A DNA stretch of 64,000 nucleotides, taken from Virgibacillus natechei (GTDB lineage Bacteria; Bacillota; Bacilli; Bacillales; Amphibacillaceae). The stretch's first letter is position 1; each line of letters begins with the position of its first letter. The stretch is taken from positions 1,984,001 to 2,048,000 of the forward strand of contig NZ_CP110224.1 in assembly GCF_026013645.1 (NCBI RefSeq), written 5' to 3'. Below the pieces are notes generated by a model. That model had not been told where the DNA came from. It was given only the letters and a program-made list of their open reading frames with translations, and made no database searches. This document shows positions 57,355 through 64,000 of this stretch, piece after piece. Position numbers and translations under genes: made by a program.

Positions 57355-57945
57355 TAAAAGGTAAAAACTGTGGCTTAGGTTCAGTAGGTTTTCCCAAGCT
57401 GTTACCCCATGTTGCCATTAAGGCGGTTCCCCATTAAAACAACCTGAGCTCCGTCACCGTAAGCTCGACTGAATTACCACTTAGACCACACTATAATCCC
57501 TTTTAAAAGTCTACGAACAGTCTAGGAGTTTTCCTCAACAGCCTTTAACCGTCCCCTAGCCTCTTTTGCAGTGCTGATTTCATAGAGTTGAAAACATCTA
57601 TCCGGTGGCCATCCAGTCTGACATTTGTTAATCTAATCCCCTCAGACCACCACTCAAGGCAGGCTACGCTGCAAACAAGGTGTCCCTTTCCCCATTTCAC
57701 AGGTTCATACCCCACTCCATAATGATTCCTAGGCTTAGTCACCACTACAGAAATGGGCCTCCACGGTAATCGGGTCAACGCCCACATGCCTTTGTGGATC
57801 GCCCGAAAACCTTAACTCCCAGCACTGACCCAAGGCTGGGCGCCTCAAGCCAACACAAGGAACTTCATTGATATGCCCTTTGGCGGATTTTTAGGCCCGC
57901 CTTCAGAAACGGAAGACTGACTAGAATACTGCACCATTCCTTATT
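57355..57945 (-). ncRNA. ole: OLE RNA (ornate large extremophilic RNA)
   Basis: A GC-richer noncoding stretch of about 590 nt between ispA and oapA, within the accB-accC-nusB-folD-xseA-ispA / argR-recN gene string that is the known OLE locus of Bacillus halodurans and relatives. Its length fits the roughly 600-nt OLE class. It is bounded by an extended -10 promoter at 57952-57960, and its 3' end, estimated near 57355, precedes the oapA ribosome site. The ends are approximate. OLE forms a membrane ribonucleoprotein with OapA and is linked to tolerance of cold, short-chain alcohols and other stresses. An 80-codon frame inside (57545-57787) is not considered a gene. Confidence 0.9.
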
Positions 57946-57951
57946 ACTCTT

Positions 57952-57960
57952 ATTATACCA
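57952..57960 (-). promoter_or_regulatory. Extended -10 promoter before the OLE RNA
   Basis: Minus strand TGGTATAAT: a consensus TATAAT (57957-57952) with the TGn extension. The -35 region is weak. The expected start lies near 57945, matching the 5' edge of the GC-richer RNA. Read-through from the ispA side is also possible. Confidence 0.6.
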
Positions 57961-57987
57961 TATTATATGAAAAAATTCTAATACACG

Positions 57988-58872
57988 TTAATGATCCCTT
58001 TGACTAAAGTAATCCGTAAGTGTCATTAAAAAGGTGTTTTGTGCATCTGCTTTTATTAACTCCCTTTTCGCGATATCAACATATTCTTGTTTTTGTGTTT
58101 TAGCACCCTCTAGTCCCAGAAGTTTAGGGAATGTACTTTTTTCATTACCCTCATCACTTCCAATAGGTCTACCGACTTTATCTGGATCCCCCGTAACATC
58201 CAAAATATCATCCTGTACTTGAAAAATAAGACCTAAATAATAAGCAAACTTCTGTAAGTGGGTCAATTGATCTTTTGATGCATTTCCAAGATACGCTCCT
58301 GCATAGGTAGCAAACATCAATAATTCACCTGTTTTTAGAGCATGAACATTTTCAAGTTCTGTAAGTGTAATTGGCTTGTTTTCTGCTTTTATATCCAATA
58401 TTTGACCACCTACCATTCCTGCAGGACCACTGGAATAAGACAATTTTTTCATAAGTTCCACTTTTTGATTATCTGCTAAAAGAGGGTCATTTGATATTAT
58501 TTCGAAACTATATGTTAGTAACGCATCCCCAGCCAAGATTGATGTCGCCTCATCAAATACCTTATGATTCGTTGGTTCGCCACGTCGAAAGTCATCGTTA
58601 TCTAGTGCTGGAAGATCATCATGAATAAGCGAGTATGTATGAATTAACTCTAAAGCCACAGCTGATGAAAGAGCTTTATTCACATTTTCACTGTATGCTT
58701 CATAGCTAGCCAATAATAATATTGGTCTCAGTCTTTTCCCGCCACCTTCTACGGAATAGAGCATGGATTCCTTAATGGGTTTGGGAATATCCAAATGATA
58801 AAGATAATTCTTTAATGCATCCTGAATTATTTTTTTATTATGGTTTATATATTCAGTAAGTTTTTCGGCCAC
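57988..58872 (-). CDS. ispA: Farnesyl diphosphate synthase
   Basis: 294 residues of the trans-isoprenyl diphosphate synthase family. First Asp-rich motif HDDLPALDNDDFRRG near 83, second QVQDDILDVTGD near 222. It condenses isopentenyl and dimethylallyl diphosphate to C15. Starts 2 nt after xseB. The OLE RNA follows immediately. Confidence 0.96.
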   Translation of the reverse strand: MAEKLTEYINHNKKIIQDALKNYLYHLDIPKPIKESMLYSVEGGGKRLRPILLLASYEAYSENVNKALSSAVALELIHTYSLIHDDLPALDNDDFRRGEPTNHKVFDEATSILAGDALLTYSFEIISNDPLLADNQKVELMKKLSYSSGPAGMVGGQILDIKAENKPITLTELENVHALKTGELLMFATYAGAYLGNASKDQLTHLQKFAYYLGLIFQVQDDILDVTGDPDKVGRPIGSDEGNEKSTFPKLLGLEGAKTQKQEYVDIAKRELIKADAQNTFLMTLTDYFSQRDH

Positions 58873-58874
58873 CG

Positions 58875-59105
58875 TTATTCTTCCTCCTGGATTTCAAACT
58901 GCTCAAGTTCTCCTTGCTCATTCATAATTTGCGTCATTTTATCTTGAACATTTTTTAATTTGTCATTACATTGTTTTGTAAGGGTCATTCCCTCTTGGTA
59001 ATAATTAATTGCTTTTTCTAAAGGGACGTCCCCTTCCTCCAATTTTTCAACAATTTCTTCAAGTTTCTTCATTGCCTCTTCAAAGGTGTTTTCTTCTTTA
59101 GTCAT
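58875..59105 (-). CDS. xseB: Exodeoxyribonuclease VII small subunit
   Basis: 76 residues, a charged two-helix protein with the family stretch [20 protein letters not shown]. It works with XseA to degrade single-stranded DNA. It overlaps the xseA end by 8 nt, so the subunits are made together. Confidence 0.95.
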   Translation of the reverse strand: MTKEENTFEEAMKKLEEIVEKLEEGDVPLEKAINYYQEGMTLTKQCNDKLKNVQDKMTQIMNEQGELEQFEIQEEE

Positions 59106-60447
59106 GATTATCCCCCTCTACATCTAACACTTTAGCATGAAGCTTACCATCACTTACATTTACAGTGATTAAATCGTTAACATGTACTTGTTCAGTGGAT
59201 TTAATTATAGTACCCGCCGTCGTATACGGTAATGCAAACCCTCGTTTCATTGTTTCCAATGGATTTAATAAAGTCAGCTTCTCTATTATATTAGATAATT
59301 GCATTGATTTTCGTTCAATAATTTGCGACATGTATTGATTCTGTTGCCTTATCTGCTGGTTTAATTGTTTTTTGGATTGTTCCAGCTGTTTTCTTGGATG
59401 CTGTGCAGCTAAACGTGTATAGAGATTTTTATATGCACTGCCCTTTTTATCCATATGAGTTAAAATAGCACGTTGAAGACTTTCAACATGTTTGTCCAGT
59501 TCTTGTTCTTTTTGTATAACGAGTTGTCCTGGATAACGAAATGCATAAGATTGTTTCATCGCCTGTAAACGACTCTTTTGTGTTGTAAGATTTATGTTCA
59601 TTTCTCTTGTTAAAGAACGTTCAATAGAAACGATTCTATCTTTTAATTCGATTTGTGAGGGTACCACTATCTCTGCGGCTCCTGTAGGTGTTGGTGCACG
59701 GAAATCAGCAATATAGTCACTAATGGTGACATCTGTTTCATGCCCTACAGCAGATATTATCGGAATGGTTGACTTGAATATAGCCTCCGCGACAATTTCC
59801 TCATTAAAACTCCATAACTCCTCAATTGATCCTCCACCACGACCAATAATCAATACATCAAACATATCTTTGGTATTTGCTGCATCAATTGCATGCTTAA
59901 TAGATGCTGGTGCATTTGCCCCCTGGACAAGGACTGGTATAACTGTTGTCTTCACAATCGGATACCTTCTATTGATTGTTGTAATAATATCACGGACTGC
60001 TGCCCCAGTTGGTGAGGTTATGATCGCTATATGCTTTGGATAGGATGGGAGCTCCTTTTTATAACGGTCATCAAAATAACCCTGTTTATGCAATTTTTCT
60101 TTTAATTGCTCATAAGCTAAATAGAGCGCACCAATACCGTCCGGTTCCATGTGCTGAATGTATAATTGGTATTGCCCAAAAGGTTCAAAAACACTTATTT
60201 CCCCTTTAATTAATACCTTCATCCCATTTTCAGGTCTAAATTTTAGAGAACGATTATTACCAGCAAACATCACAGCTTGTACTCTTGTTTGATCATCTTT
60301 AATCGTGAGATACATATGTCCACGGCTATGATGTTTAAAATTGGAAATTTCCCCTTTGAGCCAAATGTTTTTCAAATGAGGATCCGACTCAAATTTACGT
60401 TTAATATATTTTGTTAGTGCTGTAACTGTCAAATAATTATCTTTCAC
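59098..60447 (-). CDS. xseA: Exodeoxyribonuclease VII large subunit
   Basis: 449 residues: N-terminal OB fold ([20 protein letters not shown]), catalytic domain with [14 protein letters not shown] and [11 protein letters not shown], then long coiled coils. Start is GTG, overlapping the folD stop in GTGA. Confidence 0.96.
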   Translation of the reverse strand: MKDNYLTVTALTKYIKRKFESDPHLKNIWLKGEISNFKHHSRGHMYLTIKDDQTRVQAVMFAGNNRSLKFRPENGMKVLIKGEISVFEPFGQYQLYIQHMEPDGIGALYLAYEQLKEKLHKQGYFDDRYKKELPSYPKHIAIITSPTGAAVRDIITTINRRYPIVKTTVIPVLVQGANAPASIKHAIDAANTKDMFDVLIIGRGGGSIEELWSFNEEIVAEAIFKSTIPIISAVGHETDVTISDYIADFRAPTPTGAAEIVVPSQIELKDRIVSIERSLTREMNINLTTQKSRLQAMKQSYAFRYPGQLVIQKEQELDKHVESLQRAILTHMDKKGSAYKNLYTRLAAQHPRKQLEQSKKQLNQQIRQQNQYMSQIIERKSMQLSNIIEKLTLLNPLETMKRGFALPYTTAGTIIKSTEQVHVNDLITVNVSDGKLHAKVLDVEGDNHD

Positions 60448-61298
60448 TTTTCTGACAGTCCTTTTGCTGCTTTTATTGTGTTTTTCAATAGCATCGTTAT
60501 GGTCATTGGACCAACACCCCTTGGTACTGGTGTAAGATATGATGCTTTCTCTTTCACACTATCAAAATCAACATCCCCCGTTAAGGAACCATCTTCTAAA
60601 CGATTAATTCCAACATCAACGATTATAGAATTGTTTTTAATGTCACCTTCTTTAATCACATTTGGTTTTCCTATTGCTACTATAAGTATATCAGCTTTAG
60701 CTGTATACTCTTTTATATCTTTAGTTTTTGAATGACAGTATGTAACAGTAGCATTTTCATTGAGTAATAATTGACCAATAGGCTTTCCTACGATGTTACT
60801 TCGGCCAATTACAACGGCATGCTTCCCTTCTATCTGAATATCCTTTGATTTAAGCATCGTTATAATGCCATAGGGTGTACAAGGAAAAAAGGTATCTTCA
60901 CCTGTCATCATTCGACCAATATTAACAGGGTGAAAACCGTCTACATCCTTCGTTGGATCAATCGCAACGGTTATTTGCTTTTCGCTAATATGATCTGGTA
61001 GAGGAAGTTGAACCAATATTCCATGAACTGTAGGATTATCGTTTAATTCTTTAATTAAATGTAGAAGGTCATTTTCTGTTGTAGAAGTAGGCAATTCTAT
61101 AACATCAGAAGAAATACCTGTCTCACTACAAGCTTTTTGTTTACCTCTAACATAAGATTTTGAAGCGGGATTGTCGCCTACAATGATTACGGTTAAATGT
61201 GGTGTCAACCCTTCGTTTTTTAATTCTGTAACTTCCTCTTTCATGCTAAGTTTTAGTTCTTGTGCTAGTTCTTTGCCATTAATAATGGTAGCTGACAT
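60444..61298 (-). CDS. folD: Bifunctional methylenetetrahydrofolate dehydrogenase/cyclohydrolase
   Basis: 284 residues from the ATG at 61298, which is correctly spaced behind GGGGATGG; an ATG three codons earlier overlaps that site. Catalytic Lys is in SKSYVRGKQKAC, and the signature segments DVDGFHPVN and PCTPYGI and the NADP loop GRSNIVGKP are present. It interconverts one-carbon folates for purine and thymidylate synthesis. Confidence 0.96.
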   Translation of the reverse strand: MSATIINGKELAQELKLSMKEEVTELKNEGLTPHLTVIIVGDNPASKSYVRGKQKACSETGISSDVIELPTSTTENDLLHLIKELNDNPTVHGILVQLPLPDHISEKQITVAIDPTKDVDGFHPVNIGRMMTGEDTFFPCTPYGIITMLKSKDIQIEGKHAVVIGRSNIVGKPIGQLLLNENATVTYCHSKTKDIKEYTAKADILIVAIGKPNVIKEGDIKNNSIIVDVGINRLEDGSLTGDVDFDSVKEKASYLTPVPRGVGPMTITMLLKNTIKAAKGLSEK

Positions 61299-61313
61299 GG
61301 CAACCATCCCCTT

Positions 61314-61694
61314 TTACGCTATAATTTTAGATAATACGCCATTAATAAATTTACCAGATTTATCATCGCCGTACATATTCCCTAATTCAACTGCTTCATT
61401 TATAGATACATTTATCGGGACTTCCTCTAGAAACCGTATTTCATATGTGGAAATTCTTAATATTGATTTCTCAACAGAAGCAATCCGCTGTAACGTCCAG
61501 TTTTCCAGATTATCTGCGATGATTTTATCAACTTCTGGTATAGATTTTGTAACGCCTTTAACCAGTGTTATTAAAAACTCATCACGCTCTTCTTTTTCTA
61601 AGAATTCCTCAATAGCCTGTTCTGGCTCATTATCATTGATATCTAATTGAAAAAGGATTTGAAATGCCTTTTCTCTTGCTTCATGTCTATTCAT
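61314..61694 (-). CDS. nusB: Transcription antitermination factor NusB
   Basis: 126 residues from the ATG at 61694, behind AAAAGGAG. The frame runs on to 61820, but that part is unlike NusB and contains a hairpin. All-helical NusB fold with MNRHEAREKAFQILFQ at the start and PINVSINEAVELGNMYG near the end. With NusE (S10) it aids rRNA operon antitermination. Confidence 0.95.
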   Translation of the reverse strand: MNRHEAREKAFQILFQLDINDNEPEQAIEEFLEKEERDEFLITLVKGVTKSIPEVDKIIADNLENWTLQRIASVEKSILRISTYEIRFLEEVPINVSINEAVELGNMYGDDKSGKFINGVLSKIIA

Positions 61695-61779
61695 CTTTTT
61701 ATTACTCCTTTTAGCATATCTATTACAAATAATACCACGATTATATAGCTTAAGCCAGAAACAATAATGAAAATAAATC

Positions 61780-61808
61780 AAGGTCAAAAGATAGAATCTT
61801 TTGACCTT
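61780..61808 (-). terminator. Hairpin between yqhY and nusB
   Basis: A perfect 13-bp inverted repeat AAGGTCAAAAGAT / ATCTTTTGACCTT (61780-61792, 61796-61808) just past the yqhY stop, with a T-rich but interrupted tail on the minus strand. It may reduce read-through from accB-accC-yqhY into nusB. Confidence 0.6.
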
Positions 61809-61819
61809 AACCATTATCA

Positions 61820-62218
61820 TTATTCATACATATTTTCAGCATTGTCTTTACTATCCATTTGAATACCAACGACATGGACATTTATTTCATCGATTTCTAA
61901 AGCTGTCATGCTTTTTAATGTCTGTCTAATACTTGATTGCAGGTTTTGTGCAACTTGTGGTATAGAAACGCCAAAATTTAATATAACATAAAGGTCAATT
62001 AAAATCCCGTTATCGGTTAATTCGACTTTAACACCTTTACTGTGGGCTGTTTTTCCAAATCTTTCGGCTACACCTGAAGCAAAATTACCTCTCATAGCAA
62101 AAAGACCTTCCACTTCTGTAGAAGCAATACCTGTAATTACTTCAATTACTTCTGGCGCTATTTCTACTGTTCCTAAACCAGAATCATCACTAACATTAAG
62201 TAATGGCTGTTCACTCAT
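61820..62218 (-). CDS. yqhY: Asp23/Gls24-family protein YqhY
   Basis: 132 residues from the ATG at 62218, behind GAGGAGTGAG. The Asp23/Gls24 fold features are GTVEIAPEVIEVITGIAS and an alternating hydrophobic core. In B. subtilis YqhY influences acetyl-CoA carboxylase activity, consistent with its place right behind accC. Confidence 0.94.
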   Translation of the reverse strand: MSEQPLLNVSDDSGLGTVEIAPEVIEVITGIASTEVEGLFAMRGNFASGVAERFGKTAHSKGVKVELTDNGILIDLYVILNFGVSIPQVAQNLQSSIRQTLKSMTALEIDEINVHVVGIQMDSKDNAENMYE

Positions 62219-62294
62219 TTTCTCACTCCTCACATTGTACGTAATGAAAATAGAGATCCTTAACAGTTATCCAAGAGAATGTTCTCCCTAAATT

Positions 62295-63653
62295 CTAATC
62301 ATTCTTTTCTAAAATAGGATAGTCATCCAGAAAATTTGTATTATAATCTCCTTTTATAAACACTTCATGCTCCATTATTAACCGGTGAAATGGAATAGTT
62401 GTATGGACCCCCTCAACGACGAATTCATCCAGTGATCGCTTCATTCGTTTTATTGCTTCTTCACGAGTGCCCCCGTATGTAATCAATTTGGCAATCATGG
62501 AGTCATAATATGGTGGTATTTTGTAACCAGAATATGCAGCTGAATCGATTCGTACACCTAGACCACCAGGTGGAAGATACATTTCTATTTCACCAGCTGA
62601 AGGCATGAAATTTTTAAACGGGTTTTCAGCATTAACCCTGCATTCAATTGCCCAACCTCGAAATTCAATTTCCTCTTGTTTAAAAGATAAGCTTTCCATA
62701 TTAGCGATGTTTATTTGTTCTGTGATTAAATCAACACCTGTAACCATTTCTGTAACCGGGTGCTCTACCTGAATTCGTGTATTCATCTCCATAAAATAAA
62801 ATTCTTTGCTTTTTCTGTCGAATATAAATTCAATCGTACCCGCACCGTGATAGTCCACAGCTGATGCTGCTTGAACAGCTGCTGCACCCATCTTCTCTCG
62901 TATTGCAGGAGTTATTGCCGGAGACGGCGTTTCTTCTATCAGCTTTTGCAACCTTCTTTGGATCGTACAATCTCTTTCCCCCAAGTGTACTACATTGCCA
63001 TGTTTATCTGCCAAAATTTGAATTTCAATATGGCGAAAGTCCTCAATGTATTTTTCAATATACACACCAGGGTTTCCAAATGCTGTTTCAGCTTCTTTCT
63101 GCGTCATTTGAATACCTTTAATTAGCTCTTCTTCCGTTCTAACTACACGAATACCTTTACCACCACCACCAGCAGTAGCTTTTATAATTACCGGGTAACC
63201 AATTTCATTTGCTGTTTCGATTGCGTGTTGCTCATCGTTAATTATTCCATCGGAACCTGGAACAATTGGTACATTTGCTTCTTTCATAGTTTCTCTCGCA
63301 ACATCTTTTATTCCCATTTTTTGAATTGCTTCAGGACTAGGTCCGATAAATATAATATTACAAGCCTTACATATTTCAGCGAAGTCAGCATTCTCAGCTA
63401 AAAAACCATACCCAGGATGGATTGCATCGACTTGTGTTAATGTAGCCACACTCATGATATTAGTAAAGTTAAGATAGCTATCTTTACTTAATTTTGGACC
63501 AATACAATAAGCCTCATCTGCTAATTGTACATGCAATGCTTCCTTATCTGCCTCTGAGTATACAGCGACTGTTTCTATTTCTAATTCTTTACAGGCCCGT
63601 ATAATCCGTACCGCTATCTCACCTCTGTTAGCAATTAACAGTTTTTTGATCAA
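62295..63653 (-). CDS. accC: Acetyl-CoA carboxylase biotin carboxylase subunit
   Basis: 452 residues. ATP-grasp enzyme: KATAGGGGKGIR lid loop near 160, HIEIQILADKHG and ERDCTIQRR, MEMNTRIQVEHPVTE near 290. It carboxylates the biotin on AccB, the first half-reaction of malonyl-CoA synthesis. Starts 13 nt after accB. Confidence 0.97.
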   Translation of the reverse strand: MIKKLLIANRGEIAVRIIRACKELEIETVAVYSEADKEALHVQLADEAYCIGPKLSKDSYLNFTNIMSVATLTQVDAIHPGYGFLAENADFAEICKACNIIFIGPSPEAIQKMGIKDVARETMKEANVPIVPGSDGIINDEQHAIETANEIGYPVIIKATAGGGGKGIRVVRTEEELIKGIQMTQKEAETAFGNPGVYIEKYIEDFRHIEIQILADKHGNVVHLGERDCTIQRRLQKLIEETPSPAITPAIREKMGAAAVQAASAVDYHGAGTIEFIFDRKSKEFYFMEMNTRIQVEHPVTEMVTGVDLITEQINIANMESLSFKQEEIEFRGWAIECRVNAENPFKNFMPSAGEIEMYLPPGGLGVRIDSAAYSGYKIPPYYDSMIAKLITYGGTREEAIKRMKRSLDEFVVEGVHTTIPFHRLIMEHEVFIKGDYNTNFLDDYPILEKND

Positions 63654-63666
63654 CTTACTCCACCCC

Positions 63667-64000
63667 TTAATGCTTCTTTACTCTAAATAACGATTGGCCG
63701 TATTCTACTAACTCGCCATCTTCTGCCATAATTTCAACAATCTCACCAGATACCTCAGCCTCAATCTCATTAAATAGTTTCATGGCTTCAACAATACAAA
63801 CGACAGTATCATTTTCAACCTTACTGCCTTTGCTTACATAGGCATCGCTTTCTGGTGTTGGCGCTATATAAAGTGTTCCCACCATTGGTGATACAATTTC
63901 ATAATCATAGTCAACATTGCTTTCCTGTTGTGGATCTGCTACTTTATCTGGCTGCTTTTCTTCTGTTACCTTTACAGTCTCTTCCTTACTGATTTCTGGT
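63667..64000 (-). CDS. accB: Acetyl-CoA carboxylase biotin carrier protein (partial, N-terminus beyond window)
   Basis: The frame is open from its stop at 63667 to the window edge, giving 111 residues of an expected 160 or so; the start lies outside. The C-terminal biotinyl domain has the biotinylated Lys in VEAMKLFNE, preceded by a Glu/Gln/Lys-rich linker. First known gene of the accB-accC-yqhY group. Confidence 0.96.
   Translation of the reverse strand, partial: PEISKEETVKVTEEKQPDKVADPQQESNVDYDYEIVSPMVGTLYIAPTPESDAYVSKGSKVENDTVVCIVEAMKLFNEIEAEVSGEIVEIMAEDGELVEYGQSLFRVKKH

Noticed and set aside
57545..57787. 80-codon minus-strand frame in the ispA-oapA gap
   Set aside because: It lies inside the OLE RNA, lacks a good ribosome site and has a composition (many Trp, Arg, His, Cys) typical of translated structured RNA.
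61695..61820. 42-codon N-terminal extension of nusB
   Set aside because: It is unlike NusB, contains a perfect hairpin and the real ATG at 61694 has a strong ribosome site.

Overview
This 64 kb window is chromosome from a low-GC, endospore-forming Gram-positive bacterium of the family Bacillaceae. The order of sporulation and housekeeping genes follows the Bacillus subtilis spmB-to-accB region closely. An OLE RNA locus, the protein sequences and a methylmalonyl-CoA mutase operon point to a halo- or alkali-tolerant relative such as Oceanobacillus or Virgibacillus; that placement is inferred. No prophage, transposase, CRISPR array, rRNA or tRNA was seen.

Layout, left to right. (1) 1-5100, minus strand: spmB (cut by the window edge), spmA, dacB (spore cortex), an iron/manganese superoxide dismutase, scpB and scpA (chromosome condensation), ribT. 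(2) 5285-13400, minus: a small M50-type membrane protease, ppiB, lysA, a shortened spoVA cluster (AA, AB and AF only), the spoIIA operon (spoIIAA-spoIIAB-sigF) and dacF. (3) 13460-21300, minus: nucleoside catabolism (deoB-punA-pdp), xerD, yqzK, fur with a PerR-like operator upstream, spoIIM, an EndoQ-type nuclease and nudF. (4) 21427-29806, mixed strands: aldo/keto reductase, repeat element A, yqjQ, yqjP, yqjN, a GDPD phosphodiesterase, rnz and an aldehyde dehydrogenase. (5) 29840-38840: DNA polymerase IV, a peptidase, a carboxyltransferase / B12-domain-epimerase fusion / methylmalonyl-CoA mutase operon, a 44-residue Prli42-like microprotein, yqjA, repeat element B and bacilliredoxin brxB. (6) 38974-49031, minus: the complete branched-chain keto-acid operon ptb-bcd-buk-lpdV-bkdAA-bkdAB-bkdB behind a sigma-54 promoter, with its activator gene bkdR immediately upstream. 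(7) 49172-64000: yqzF and aspartate kinase on plus, then on minus accB-accC-yqhY-nusB-folD-xseA-xseB-ispA, the OLE RNA, oapA, yqxC, argR, recN, spoIVB and spo0A.

The genes connect in several ways. Branched-chain amino acids go through Bcd and the Bkd complex to acyl-CoAs. Valine and isoleucine give propionyl-CoA, which the carboxyltransferase, epimerase and mutase can turn into succinyl-CoA. Butyryl/isobutyryl-CoA can yield ATP through Ptb and Buk. Spo0A, SigF with its anti-sigma partners, SpoIIM and SpoIVB form the early decision and engulfment-to-cortex signalling chain, and recognisable sigma-H, sigma-F, sigma-E and sigma-G type promoters precede several of these genes.

The most notable non-protein features are the OLE noncoding RNA (about 57355-57945) beside its membrane partner gene oapA, and two inverted copies of a roughly 600-bp GC-rich noncoding element (22350-22946 and 37692-38281). 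Each copy folds back on itself as a large imperfect palindrome, and each carries a different insert of about 63 nt in the opposite arm.
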